Shown here: piece after piece, positions 27,476-36,035 of the stretch
How positions within the stretch are numbered: position 1 is the stretch's first letter
Layout of the letters: every line of letters starts with the position of its first letter
Assembly: GCF_005222225.1 (NCBI RefSeq)
Contig: NZ_CP036536.1
Location: forward strand, 1,140,001-1,204,000
From: Salinimonas lutimaris
GTDB taxonomy: Bacteria; Pseudomonadota; Gammaproteobacteria; Enterobacterales; Alteromonadaceae
Direction of reading: 5' to 3'
DNA: 64,000 bases
Program-made: the position numbers and the translations under genes
Notes under the pieces: generated by a model
Databases searched by the model: none
Told to the model about the DNA's origin: nothing
Seen by the model: only the letters and a program-made list of their open reading frames with translations

Positions 27476-27725
27476 AGACAGTAGGCTCATTACTGGCATT
27501 ATAAAAGACCGTTAAAACAGAGCTACCGTTAAAGATGTGATTTTTGGGGGCAGGGTATAGCTTGCCTCGGTAACCAAAGGCCCTCCTGTTTAAACGCAAA
27601 ACCAGCCGGTATTGCGGTTACGATTCATAGGTTAATTTCGTTATTGGTTGCGAAAGGTACCGATAAGGTGAAACGTAAACTGACCCTTCGCCCAACAATT
27701 TCGTAACAACTCTGGTTGAATGTTT
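27476..27725. other. Intergenic region before the sugar dehydrogenase gene
   Basis: About 250 bp with no open frame that resembles a known protein. Its downstream end leads into a well-spaced promoter at 27726. Confidence 0.45.
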
Positions 27726-27754
27726 TTGGCTCACACATTGGTGTGATTTATAGT
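27726..27754 (+). promoter_or_regulatory. Sigma70-type promoter with an inverted repeat in the spacer
   Basis: TTGGCT (27726-27731), 17-bp spacer, TATAGT (27749-27754). The spacer contains the inverted repeat CACAC-ATTG-GTGTG (27732-27745), placed where a repressor would block polymerase. It precedes the sugar dehydrogenase start by about 32 bp. Confidence 0.55.
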
Positions 27755-27785
27755 CTGGCTCTTTGATTAATGAATGGGTATCCCT

Positions 27786-28961
27786 ATGCGACAGAAAATA
27801 GCGCGGCAGAAAATAGCGTTTTTCACTACGGTTATGGCCATGTCTTTTGCTTCCTTTGCGCAGTCCGGCGGCGCTTCTCAGGTTGAGATGAAAGGCAGTG
27901 AGGGAACCTCGTTGGTCGGGGATGTGAAAGCAACATTCAATCAGCCCTGGGCAATGGTATTTCTGCCTGACGGCCAGAGTCTGGTGACAGAAAAGGCGGG
28001 CAGTCTGTGGCTACTGGATAACAATCAGCAAAAACGGTTTGAAGTGACCGGTATGCCTGACATCAACGCCCGGGGGCAGGGCGGTTTAGGCGATGTGATT
28101 ATCCATCCGGATTTTGCCAGCAATAACATGATTTATCTTTCCTATGTGGAGCGGGATCCGAAAAACGATAATTTCAGTGGGGCGGTGGTTGATAAGGCCA
28201 GACTGACTATTACTGACAGCGGTGCCAGTTTAAGTGAGCGTGAGCGTATCTGGACGCAGGCGCCTAAAGTGACGGGCAACGGGCATTATTCGCACCGCAT
28301 GGTATTTTCCCCGGACGGATATCTGTTTATTACCTCCGGTGAACGGCAAAAATTTACTCCGGCTCAGAATATGGCAATGAATCTGGGTAAAATTGTTCGT
28401 TTGAATGAAGATGGCAGTGTGCCGGAAGATAATCCGTTTTATGGAAACGGCGATATAACCGGACAGATATGGACATTAGGTCACCGTAATTTGCTGGGTA
28501 TTGATTTTGATAGTCAGGGCAATTTGTGGGCCCATGAAATGGGGCCAAAACACGGCGATGAGCTTAATTATATAGAAAAAGCGCGTAACTATGGCTATCC
28601 CGTGGTGTCCCAGGGTGACCATTACTCTGGTGTGAAAATTCCTAATCACGAAGAATACCCAGTATTCAAAGCGCCGGTAAATGCCTGGGTACCGGCTATC
28701 AGCCCGGCTGGATTCATGATTTATAAAGGTGACAAGCACAGTGACTGGACTGGCAATGGTTTTATCGGCGGATTGTCTTCTAAAGCATTAGTGCGGGTGT
28801 CGTTCAGCCAGGAAGATGAGAGCAACTGGCAAGCTCAGGAAGCTGAGCGCTACGAATGGGGCCAGCGAGTGCGCGAGATTGAGCAGGATTCAGCAGGCCA
28901 TATTTATGTGCTGGAGGATAATGACAACGGGCGGCTGATTAAGCTGAAGCCCGCTCACTAG
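27786..28961 (+). CDS. PQQ-dependent sugar dehydrogenase (aldose sugar dehydrogenase-like)
   Basis: About 391 residues with a signal peptide (FFTTVMAMSFASFAQ). It is a six-bladed propeller of the glucose/sorbosone dehydrogenase family. Visible family blocks: NQPWAMVFLPDG, GQGGLGDVIIHPDF, NGHYSHRMVFSPDGYLFITS, LGHRNLLGIDFDSQGNLWAHEMGP and GDELNYIEKARNYGYP. Members such as E. coli YliI oxidise aldoses in the periplasm with PQQ as cofactor; exact substrate unknown. The ATG at 27774 is an alternative start four codons upstream. No PQQ synthesis genes lie in the window. Confidence 0.88.
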   Translation: MRQKIARQKIAFFTTVMAMSFASFAQSGGASQVEMKGSEGTSLVGDVKATFNQPWAMVFLPDGQSLVTEKAGSLWLLDNNQQKRFEVTGMPDINARGQGGLGDVIIHPDFASNNMIYLSYVERDPKNDNFSGAVVDKARLTITDSGASLSERERIWTQAPKVTGNGHYSHRMVFSPDGYLFITSGERQKFTPAQNMAMNLGKIVRLNEDGSVPEDNPFYGNGDITGQIWTLGHRNLLGIDFDSQGNLWAHEMGPKHGDELNYIEKARNYGYPVVSQGDHYSGVKIPNHEEYPVFKAPVNAWVPAISPAGFMIYKGDKHSDWTGNGFIGGLSSKALVRVSFSQEDESNWQAQEAERYEWGQRVREIEQDSAGHIYVLEDNDNGRLIKLKPAH

Positions 28962-29072
28962 GCTCCAGCCCATCATTGTTACTCAGCACTGCGATGCTAC
29001 AAATAATTTTACTCAGTCCCGGCGATAGCCGGGATTGTTGTTTTTATCATTTGAAACCGGGCGCTCATGAAT

Positions 29073-29273
29073 TCAGCTAGTCTTGTTTTGCCCGGCGCCC
29101 AACACATAGGCCTGTTTAATCGCCCCTTTACCGGCAAGGCTGGCGGCCAGCACGGCGAGTACAAATAGCATCTCTCTGGCATTAGCTAAGCCTGCGATAA
29201 GTGACCAGACTGCGAACATCAAAGTCACATATACCAAAGTGACTAAAACAAACTTATAGTAAATTTTATTCAT
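29073..29273 (-). CDS. Small two-span membrane protein, candidate immunity protein
   Basis: 66 residues. Two hydrophobic segments (about 8-30, FVLVTLVYVTLMFAVWSLIA, and about 36-46, LFVLAVLAASLAG) and a short polar tail are visible. I do not recognise a family. It lies 51 bp downstream of a bacteriocin-like precursor on the same strand. Small hydrophobic proteins in that position are often immunity proteins, so this is my inference. TTTAGG lies about 8 bases before the ATG. It could equally be an unrelated small membrane protein. Confidence 0.5.
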   Translation of the reverse strand: MNKIYYKFVLVTLVYVTLMFAVWSLIAGLANAREMLFVLAVLAASLAGKGAIKQAYVLGAGQNKTS

Positions 29274-29293
29274 GTAAAAACCTAAATGATCAG

Positions 29294-29315
29294 CAGGGCT
29301 TCAAAGGAAGCCCTG
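29294..29315 (-). promoter_or_regulatory. Perfect hairpin between the two small genes
   Basis: Nine-base stem CAGGGCTTC/GAAGCCCTG with a four-base loop. There is no T tract on the minus strand, so it is not a standard terminator; it may lower read-through or set relative mRNA stability of the two genes. Confidence 0.55.
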
Positions 29316-29324
29316 TAAGTTTAG

Positions 29325-29621
29325 TTATTTACTTTTCGTCATACGCGAATCAATGATCTGCTGTGTCGTGCCCCCAAGCGCTGCGCCATTTACTGCAACA
29401 ACGCCTCGCCCGACGGTACCTAACGCTCTGGCACCGCCAGCCAAAGCAGAAAAGCCACCGGTGGCAAAACCTGTAACGGTCGCGCCTGCTAAACCTCCCC
29501 AGGAAAAGCTGCCGTTAAATGCTGAGCCTAATAAATAAACTCCCGCTCCTAAGGCCGCACCTTGAAAAAGAGCACCGTTAACTGCATCAATCTCATCAGT
29601 TTCAATATTAATTAATTCCAT
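29325..29621 (-). CDS. Bacteriocin-like precursor with double-glycine-type leader
   Basis: 98 residues from the ATG at 29621, which has AAAGGA six bases upstream; an ATG at 29654 lacks this. The N-terminal MELINIETDEIDAVNGA resembles class II bacteriocin/microcin leaders, which end in a GG/GA cleavage site after an E(I/L)xxV(N/S)G pattern. The remaining roughly 80 residues are extremely rich in Gly and Ala (LFQGAALGAGVYLLGSAF, GGLAGATVTGFATGG) with alternating hydrophobic stretches and a charged tail (IDSRMTKSK). This fits a pore-forming unmodified peptide. No peptidase-containing ABC exporter is in the window. Family recognition is by pattern only. Confidence 0.6.
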   Translation of the reverse strand: MELINIETDEIDAVNGALFQGAALGAGVYLLGSAFNGSFSWGGLAGATVTGFATGGFSALAGGARALGTVGRGVVAVNGAALGGTTQQIIDSRMTKSK

Positions 29622-29850
29622 TTCTAGTCCTTTTAAACCATATAGTATGATCAAGATCTACTAATCCTGACCATACTATTCTTAATGTTTAAAAAGTATT
29701 GTGATACTGGTCTTAAATATGGTTTTCAAGCTAACTAATATTCTCATTCTGCCTGATAATCACCACTGTACTGAAGATCAGGTTATGCCTTGTTGTTGTA
29801 AAGGCTGCAATAAAGGTCCAGTGCCCAGCGATATTGTGTGAGCACCGACC

Positions 29851-31011
29851 TTACTCGCCTGCCATGGCCTGACGTTTGGTTTTAATACTGACAATAAGCA
29901 TATATACGCTGGTGGCGAGCAGGCAGCAAAACAGGTAACCAGGCAGACCGTGCCGGCCTGACATAAAACTGCCTGCCACAATAGGGCCGGCCACAGAACC
30001 GATACTGTAACTGAACAACATGACCTGAGTTGCCGCAACAATATGATTGGAGCCGAGCTTATCGCAGCCTAAATTGATGGCTACCGGATACAGCGCAAAT
30101 ACCGCCATTCCCAGTAAAAACAATCCGGTGCCTAGTGCGTAGAGGCCACCAAATGAGGTGGTCAGTGCAATGGCGGCCACGCCGAGTAAGCAAAACAGCG
30201 CCATAAGTAAGGTTCTGTCCATGTATTTAGACAGCAGAGGGATCAGTGGTTGTACGGCCATCGCCCCAAGAATAATCAGGGCCATCAGGCTGCCCACATC
30301 ATCTGTGGCAATACCCCGAAGGCTTAGCGCCAGTGGCATCAGGCCATAAATTGCGCCCAGCGTCAGGCCTGACACAATACAGCCAATAATAGCGGCATGA
30401 TTCAGCTTGCTGATTTGCCCCAGGCTCATAGGCTGACTGTGGCCGGGGTGGGGCGCATCACTTTTTATCAGTAACAGCACACCAATGGCTAGCAACAACA
30501 TGGTGAAAATAACGATAAACGGCATATTACCGCTTACACCAATCAGCCCGATGCCCAGTTGCCCAAGGGATGTTCCGCCGTACAGCGAGCCCATATACAA
30601 CCCCAACCGTTTGGCCCGATCAGATTCTTCACCATGTAGCAGCCAGGACTCCACAATCACAAATACACCGGCAACCGCGATACCGGCCACAAACCGGGAA
30701 GTCAGCCAGACAGCGCTGCTGGTCACCATCGGCATAATGGCAATGGTAACAACCAGCAGACCCAGGCAACTGACAAACGCATTTTTATGGCCCATTTTTG
30801 TCACCAGCGGCTCAATACTCACAGCGCCCAGCAGTAATCCGGCATAAAACAGACTGGCCAGCCAGCTGGCCAGTGCAGTGTCCAGCCCATATAGCGGTAA
30901 CATTAACGGAATAAGGCTCATGAAATAGCCAGATGCAACAGCATACATTGCCAGTGCCGTTACCGGCACAAAAACGCGCGGCTTAGTCACCGGGGGCAGG
31001 ATGTTTTCCAA
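29851..31011 (-). CDS. MFS transporter (YcaD-like)
   Basis: 386 residues with about 12 predicted membrane segments in two halves. Typical MFS loops are visible: LVTKMGHKNAF between TM2 and TM3 and SRFVAGIAVAGVFVIVESWL in TM4-5, a block characteristic of the YcaD/YfkF-like branch. The substrate is unknown. It stands alone on the minus strand, about 195 bp from the bacteriocin-like gene upstream of... the same strand side at higher identity of strand only, so it should not be assumed to export that peptide. Confidence 0.82.
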   Translation of the reverse strand: MENILPPVTKPRVFVPVTALAMYAVASGYFMSLIPLMLPLYGLDTALASWLASLFYAGLLLGAVSIEPLVTKMGHKNAFVSCLGLLVVTIAIMPMVTSSAVWLTSRFVAGIAVAGVFVIVESWLLHGEESDRAKRLGLYMGSLYGGTSLGQLGIGLIGVSGNMPFIVIFTMLLLAIGVLLLIKSDAPHPGHSQPMSLGQISKLNHAAIIGCIVSGLTLGAIYGLMPLALSLRGIATDDVGSLMALIILGAMAVQPLIPLLSKYMDRTLLMALFCLLGVAAIALTTSFGGLYALGTGLFLLGMAVFALYPVAINLGCDKLGSNHIVAATQVMLFSYSIGSVAGPIVAGSFMSGRHGLPGYLFCCLLATSVYMLIVSIKTKRQAMAGE

Positions 31012-31269
31012 ACAGGGAGCCTCTGTACAACAGGAAGAAAGACAATATTTTGCGCGCGAATATGCGGCAATTTGAAATCCGGGTAAAACAAAAAGAAATG
31101 TTCGTTACGATTCAAAAATTAATTGTAAAGGCTGTCAGTTCATCAGGTAATTCTGTTACGCGTTGGTAAATCTATTCTAAAGTTGTAGGCATCCTGACAG
31201 GCTTTATATTGTTGCTTGCTAAGATGTTGTTTATGCTTAAATTTGGTTTGGCTATTGAAGACATTATTT

Positions 31270-32085
31270 ATGGAAGAAGAATTACAGCAGGCCCAGGCTG
31301 TGTACGATATGCTGGTTGAATACGCGGTGACTTACAGTTTTCAGATTGCCGGGGCTATTGTTATTTTGCTGGTTGGCTGGTGGCTGTCCAGCAAGATAGG
31401 CAGCGTGGTCGAAAACCTGATGATAGGCCGCAACATCGACATTACGCTGAGCCGTTTTACTGGCGGGGCCTGCAAGCTCATTGTACTGGGCCTGGTCATC
31501 ATTATTGCGCTGGGTAATATAGGCATCAGTGTAACGCCGTTAATTGCTGCTATTGGCGCGGTGGGGCTGGGAGCTGGCCTGGCGATTCAGGGCATGCTGG
31601 CCAATTATGCAGCGGGATTTACCATCATCATTACCCGGCCATTTGTAGTGGGCGACACCATTCGGGTGCGCGGCGTTGCCGGGGTGGTCGATAAAGTCAT
31701 GCTGCCTTATACCATTTTAATTGATGAAGACAACGTACAGATTCAAATTCCCAACAAGCTTATTGTGGGGGAAATTCTGCATAACTCTGCCGAGCAGATG
31801 CTGATTGAACTGGAGATTGGAGTCGCCTATTCCAGCGGCGTAGATGAGGTTACCGCGCTGATTGAAGAAGCGGTGGCAAAAGTCGGAGGGATCTCCACTG
31901 AAAAAGCTCCAGCCATCGGCGTAGATAACTTTGGCGACAGCAGCATTAATTTTGGCGTACGGGTGTGGGGCGACACCACCCGGCACTTTGAAATTCGCTA
32001 TGCACTTAACAAAGCGATTTATGACGCACTGCAAAAGGCCGATATACAGATACCCTTTCCGCAACGTGAAGTTAAAATGCTATAG
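31270..32085 (+). CDS. mscS: Small-conductance mechanosensitive channel (MscS family)
   Basis: 271 residues from the ATG at 31270 (MEEELQQAQAVYDMLVEYAV). The frame opens at 31216 but the extension is unconserved. Three membrane segments occupy about residues 20-125; the pore helix is GAVGLGAGLAIQGMLANYAAG. The cytoplasmic beta domain follows with RPFVVGDTIRVRGVAGVV and IQIPNKLIVGEILHN. It releases solutes when membrane tension rises on hypo-osmotic shock. A length near 270-290 is typical of MscS itself. YrhK lies convergent just downstream. Confidence 0.93.
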   Translation: MEEELQQAQAVYDMLVEYAVTYSFQIAGAIVILLVGWWLSSKIGSVVENLMIGRNIDITLSRFTGGACKLIVLGLVIIIALGNIGISVTPLIAAIGAVGLGAGLAIQGMLANYAAGFTIIITRPFVVGDTIRVRGVAGVVDKVMLPYTILIDEDNVQIQIPNKLIVGEILHNSAEQMLIELEIGVAYSSGVDEVTALIEEAVAKVGGISTEKAPAIGVDNFGDSSINFGVRVWGDTTRHFEIRYALNKAIYDALQKADIQIPFPQREVKML

Positions 32086-32106
32086 CGTACTCACAGGCGC
32101 GCTGGC

Positions 32107-32376
32107 TTACTCTTTTTGATTGGTCTGGTGATACACCCGACTTACGTGAATCAGGCTGGCCAGTTTTAGTACCGGTTTAATTAAAAGCTGTGCACTGCCT
32201 AAAATAAACAGCCAGGTACCGTCTTCTACCAGTGAGCTGGATAAAAAGAAAAAGCTACCAATTAAAAACCAGATGGCAATGAGCAGGTCATTGAGTGCAC
32301 CCAGCGCGTCATATTTGCGCTGCACCCTGACATGCTCCAGGCCCAGATTGAAGACCGATTCATTGTGCATAAGCAA
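32107..32376 (-). CDS. YrhK-like small membrane protein
   Basis: 89 residues. The pattern NLGLEHVRVQRKYDALGALNDLLIAIWFLIGSFFF followed by LFILGSAQLLIKPVLKLASL matches the YrhK domain: two membrane helices with a short loop. Function of the family is unknown. It is convergent with mscS, 21 bp between stop codons. Confidence 0.75.
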   Translation of the reverse strand: MLMHNESVFNLGLEHVRVQRKYDALGALNDLLIAIWFLIGSFFFLSSSLVEDGTWLFILGSAQLLIKPVLKLASLIHVSRVYHQTNQKE

Positions 32377-32620
32377 ACTACCTGTGTAAAAAGCAAAAGA
32401 AGGAGCCGGCAGATAATAGTCAGCGTACTACCACTCATTACTGTTCAGCCGGTTGTAGGGTTCAGCGGATCTGGTCAGAAGAACTGAGTGAGTGAAAGTG
32501 CGTGATAGGTAAAAAGGCACATTGTGTGATGTTAAGTGAAAACGGAATGTGGCGCAGATAAGCCATTATGTAAATAGACTATGCCCTGCCACATTACCGG
32601 CTGCGACAGGGCTTGCTCGT

Positions 32621-34780
32621 TTAGCGCGTTTTAAGCTTGCCCAGCAGGGCTTGCAACGTGTGCACGGCATTATGAATTGCTCGCGAGCTTTCTTCGGAAG
32701 CCTGTGAGTTAGCCGCCACTTCGCTGGTGGCATTACCAATAATTACCATGTTGCGGTTGAGTTCCTCGCTGACCTGGCTTTGCTCCTCGGCAGCTGCAGC
32801 CATCTGGGTCATACGCTGGCTGATTTCATCAATCTGGCTCACCGTATTTTGCATATTCTGCAAGGCCGACTGAGAGCGCTGAGCAGCATCATCGGCTTTT
32901 TCACTGCCGACGCGGATGATATTCACGGTGTTATCCACTTCGCTTTGAAGCGCTGTAATCACTTTGCCAATTTCACCCACTGACTCGGCGGTTTTTGAAG
33001 CCAGAGAACGTACTTCGTCGGCCACCACACTAAAGCCGCGGCCGCTATCTCCGGCACGGGCTGCCTCAATTGCCGCGTTTAAAGCCAGCAGGTTAGTTTG
33101 CTCGGCAATGGCATCAATCACATCCAGAATCTTCTTAATGTCAGTACTGCGGGCTGAAACCGCCTGCACTGCACTTGAAGCGGTCTGCATTTCATTGGAA
33201 AGCGCGGTAACCGTACTGGTAGACTGAGAAATCTCAGATTCTGTATGCTTAACCGATTGGGTGGCATTGTCAGCATTATGAGCGGCGTCAGCAGCGGTAT
33301 GCGCCACTTCCTGTGCAGTTTGCGACATCTCGGTGATAGCCGTAACCACACTGTCAATCTCGGCCTGCTGTACCTGAATTTGCTCATTGGTATTTTGTGC
33401 ATGATGCTGAGTCTGCTCACTTTGCGTGGTAACCTGGTTACAGGATACCTTGGCCTGCTCCAGCAGCTCGCGCACCTTTTCTTTAAACTTGTTAAACGCC
33501 TGACTTAACTGAATCAGCTCAGCATGAGAATGAACGTGAATATCCTGGGTCAAGTCGCCACCCTGGCCAGCCAGCTCTTCCATACGCTCGGCAACCTGAC
33601 GAACAGGCTGAATAATGCTGCGGGTGAAAATATAAATCAGACCCAATGCAATCAGGGTTGCGATAACGGCAACCAGCACCTGGGTCGACAACAGGGAGGT
33701 AATGGCAGAGGAAATGAGATCTTCCACAGTGACAACCGGTGCCATAGCGGCATTGATATCCACCCCTACTACCATCTTCCACTGCGTGTTGGGTAGCGGC
33801 AAACTGATATTACGAACAACATACAGCATGTTGTCCAGCTGCACAGATTCGTTGTTGTCAGCCGCGCTAACAAGGCGCTGTGCCTGTCCATTTTCACCAA
33901 AGATTTCCTTGAACGGGCGAGCCAGCTTGTCTTTGGCATCAGTGGCCGCGACGACCATGCCGTTCTGACTGACTACATAAACCTGAGCCTGGCCATTATA
34001 CAAAGAGCCTTTCAGGATATTTGCCCGCTTCTGGATTATGGGCAGGTTAAGATCTGCGCCCACTACACCACGAAAACGACCATTGGCGATCACCGGTACG
34101 GTCAGGCTGGTCATCAGCTCTGAATAGCCTTCGCGTATTTCGTACTGGTAAGGGTTGGACACACACGGTTTCAGGGTTTCTTTATTGCACAGGTACCACT
34201 CGGCGGCCCGAAAGCCAAATTCGTCCAGCGTGGTGTCGTGCTTAACAGAAGGGTCGGTAATACGAACCTGTTCAGCCTGACCATTAGCATCGGCGATATA
34301 ATACACCTCAAAGCTGCCGGTACCGGGAGTTGAGTGACTGCTGCCCTGTTTATTAGCGGCGGCCTGGCCATCAAACAGGTTGGTTTCAAACTGGGCATAC
34401 ATGCTGGAGGTGACACCGGTAGCCAGCAGGTTACCTACAATGCGTTCCGTCTGCTCGCGGCTCAATGACAGGCTGTCACTGGCTTCGATACTGGCGGCTA
34501 GCTGTGTAGCCAGAACATTGGGGATCTGATGAGCGGTGCTAAGCAGAGTCTGTGTTTCAGCTGCATACCGGGCAGCTTTTGCTGCCACCGTTGCTTCAAT
34601 CTGGCTTTTAACCTCGCCACTAACGTGCCGGTTAATATTTTGCTCAGCGGAGTTAAGCAAAAAGTAACTTACCGTAATAAACAGAGCAGCAAGCAGGGTA
34701 AACAGGGCTCCCACAACAAACATAAGTTTGGACGCAAGCGAAAGGTGTTTTTTCATAGATAAAAACCACATTGATGACAT
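32621..34780 (-). CDS. Methyl-accepting chemotaxis protein with Cache sensor
   Basis: 719 residues. N-terminal TM (about 12-38, [19 protein letters not shown]), a large periplasmic double-Cache-type sensor (about 40-350, with [20 protein letters not shown]), a second TM near 360-385, HAMP domain, then the cytoplasmic signalling helix. The hairpin tip [33 protein letters not shown] is intact. The ligand is unknown; Cache receptors often sense amino or organic acids. GGGAG lies about 10 bases before the first ATG; ATG at 34756 is an alternative. Transcribed alone. Confidence 0.93.
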   Translation of the reverse strand: MSSMWFLSMKKHLSLASKLMFVVGALFTLLAALFITVSYFLLNSAEQNINRHVSGEVKSQIEATVAAKAARYAAETQTLLSTAHQIPNVLATQLAASIEASDSLSLSREQTERIVGNLLATGVTSSMYAQFETNLFDGQAAANKQGSSHSTPGTGSFEVYYIADANGQAEQVRITDPSVKHDTTLDEFGFRAAEWYLCNKETLKPCVSNPYQYEIREGYSELMTSLTVPVIANGRFRGVVGADLNLPIIQKRANILKGSLYNGQAQVYVVSQNGMVVAATDAKDKLARPFKEIFGENGQAQRLVSAADNNESVQLDNMLYVVRNISLPLPNTQWKMVVGVDINAAMAPVVTVEDLISSAITSLLSTQVLVAVIATLIALGLIYIFTRSIIQPVRQVAERMEELAGQGGDLTQDIHVHSHAELIQLSQAFNKFKEKVRELLEQAKVSCNQVTTQSEQTQHHAQNTNEQIQVQQAEIDSVVTAITEMSQTAQEVAHTAADAAHNADNATQSVKHTESEISQSTSTVTALSNEMQTASSAVQAVSARSTDIKKILDVIDAIAEQTNLLALNAAIEAARAGDSGRGFSVVADEVRSLASKTAESVGEIGKVITALQSEVDNTVNIIRVGSEKADDAAQRSQSALQNMQNTVSQIDEISQRMTQMAAAAEEQSQVSEELNRNMVIIGNATSEVAANSQASEESSRAIHNAVHTLQALLGKLKTR

Positions 34781-35078
34781 ATTTTAGCAACTCCCTGTCA
34801 GAGAAAATGCTGCAAATATTGTTGATAATTCAGGGTGTATAACAGCTATCGGCATGAACGGTTGTTTTCTTGACATGAAAATACGCCGCAGCTGTTCTAA
34901 TGATAGTGCATAAACAACACCTTATTTTCACAAATAGCGTGTTTCGCCAATGACATACGTGTATTCGTGCATACCAGCGGGATTTAATCGATAGTAAAAA
35001 GTAAATAAATACAATCTTTAAAAAATAGCGTACTAAACCCGGTGTAGTTGTGTAACTTATTGTAAACCGGAGATTTGA
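34781..35078. other. Divergent promoter region between chemoreceptor and FNT genes
   Basis: About 300 bp, AT-rich, containing the two divergent promoters. No supported gene. The plus-strand end carries CGGAG before the FNT start. Confidence 0.45.
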
Positions 35079-35918
35079 ATGACCGAAAATGCCAAGCATG
35101 GTTCTGATGAAAAGGAAAAACCTCTTAGCCATGAAGAGGAAAAGGATGTCAGGGATCATCAGAGCCTGAACTCGGTCTCGGTGTATGCCATTGTGCACCG
35201 TGAGGGGCTTGAAGAGCTCAAACGCCCGATGATGTCGTTATGGTGGTCGGGGGTGGCGGCCGGTATCGGTATTTCACTGTCTATTCTGGCTGAAGGGATT
35301 TTACATACGATCTTCAAAGAATCGACGTATCAGTTTGCGCTGGAAAATCTGGGGTACACTGTCGGCTTTGTGCTGGTAATTTTAGGACGACTACAGCTGT
35401 TTACTGAAAATACGCTGACAGTGATTTTGCCGTTACTGCATAAACGTTCTTTGCATATGACACTGTGTACTGCCAGGCTGTGGGCTATTGTCTTTCTGGC
35501 CAACATGGTAGGCACATTTTCCGCCGCCTTCTTCAGTTTCTATTTTGGCGCGGTGCCGCCGGAATTTCTTGAAGGTATGACCGCCATCTCTAAGCACTAC
35601 GCAGAGCTTAAACCGATGGAAGCCATGTCCTATGGCATCGTATCAGGGTTTATTATTGCGGCCGTGGTGTGGATGAAACCGTCGGTTAATAACTCACTGC
35701 TGATTATGATTGTGATGTTTACCTACCTCATTGCTATCGGTAACTTTACCCATGTCATTGCCGGTTCGAACGAATTGTTCCTGATGGCGCTACAAGGCCA
35801 TATCAGTGTTGCTGACACGCTTGAGCTTATTGGTGCCACGCTGGTGGGTAATATTCTGGGCGGAACCTGTCTGTTTGCCTTATTAGCTTATGGGCAAGTG
35901 GTCAGGGAGATTGAGTAA
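35079..35918 (+). CDS. Formate/nitrite transporter (FNT) family protein, YfdC-like
   Basis: 279 residues. A hydrophilic, charged N-terminus (about 1-55) precedes six membrane segments. Blocks RPMMSLWWSGVAAGIGISLS and LQLFTENTLTVILPLL match the FNT fold, and the C-terminal GATLVGNILGGTCLFALLAYG is the second half-repeat. The long charged N-terminus is like E. coli YfdC rather than FocA or NirC. Likely a channel for a small monovalent anion; substrate unknown. Confidence 0.82.
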   Translation: MTENAKHGSDEKEKPLSHEEEKDVRDHQSLNSVSVYAIVHREGLEELKRPMMSLWWSGVAAGIGISLSILAEGILHTIFKESTYQFALENLGYTVGFVLVILGRLQLFTENTLTVILPLLHKRSLHMTLCTARLWAIVFLANMVGTFSAAFFSFYFGAVPPEFLEGMTAISKHYAELKPMEAMSYGIVSGFIIAAVVWMKPSVNNSLLIMIVMFTYLIAIGNFTHVIAGSNELFLMALQGHISVADTLELIGATLVGNILGGTCLFALLAYGQVVREIE

Positions 35919-35957
35919 CCACCGAATAAGAAGGCTGTAATGAGAGTAAGTATTTAC

Positions 35958-35974
35958 TGAATACGTATGCATGG
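35958..35974. promoter_or_regulatory. Candidate LacI/MalR-type operator before alpha-amylase
   Basis: TGAATACGTATGCATGG, with an imperfect palindrome TGAATACGTATGCA centred on ACGT. The identical 17-mer occurs at 51768-51784 before the TonB receptor gene. LacI-family maltose regulators bind sites of this size and symmetry. It lies about 60 bp upstream of the amylase start. Confidence 0.65.
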
Positions 35975-36035
35975 TGTTTTAATGGTGTTATCAAAATGTA
36001 AATATCAATATTCATTTACTGTTTAGGAATAACCC

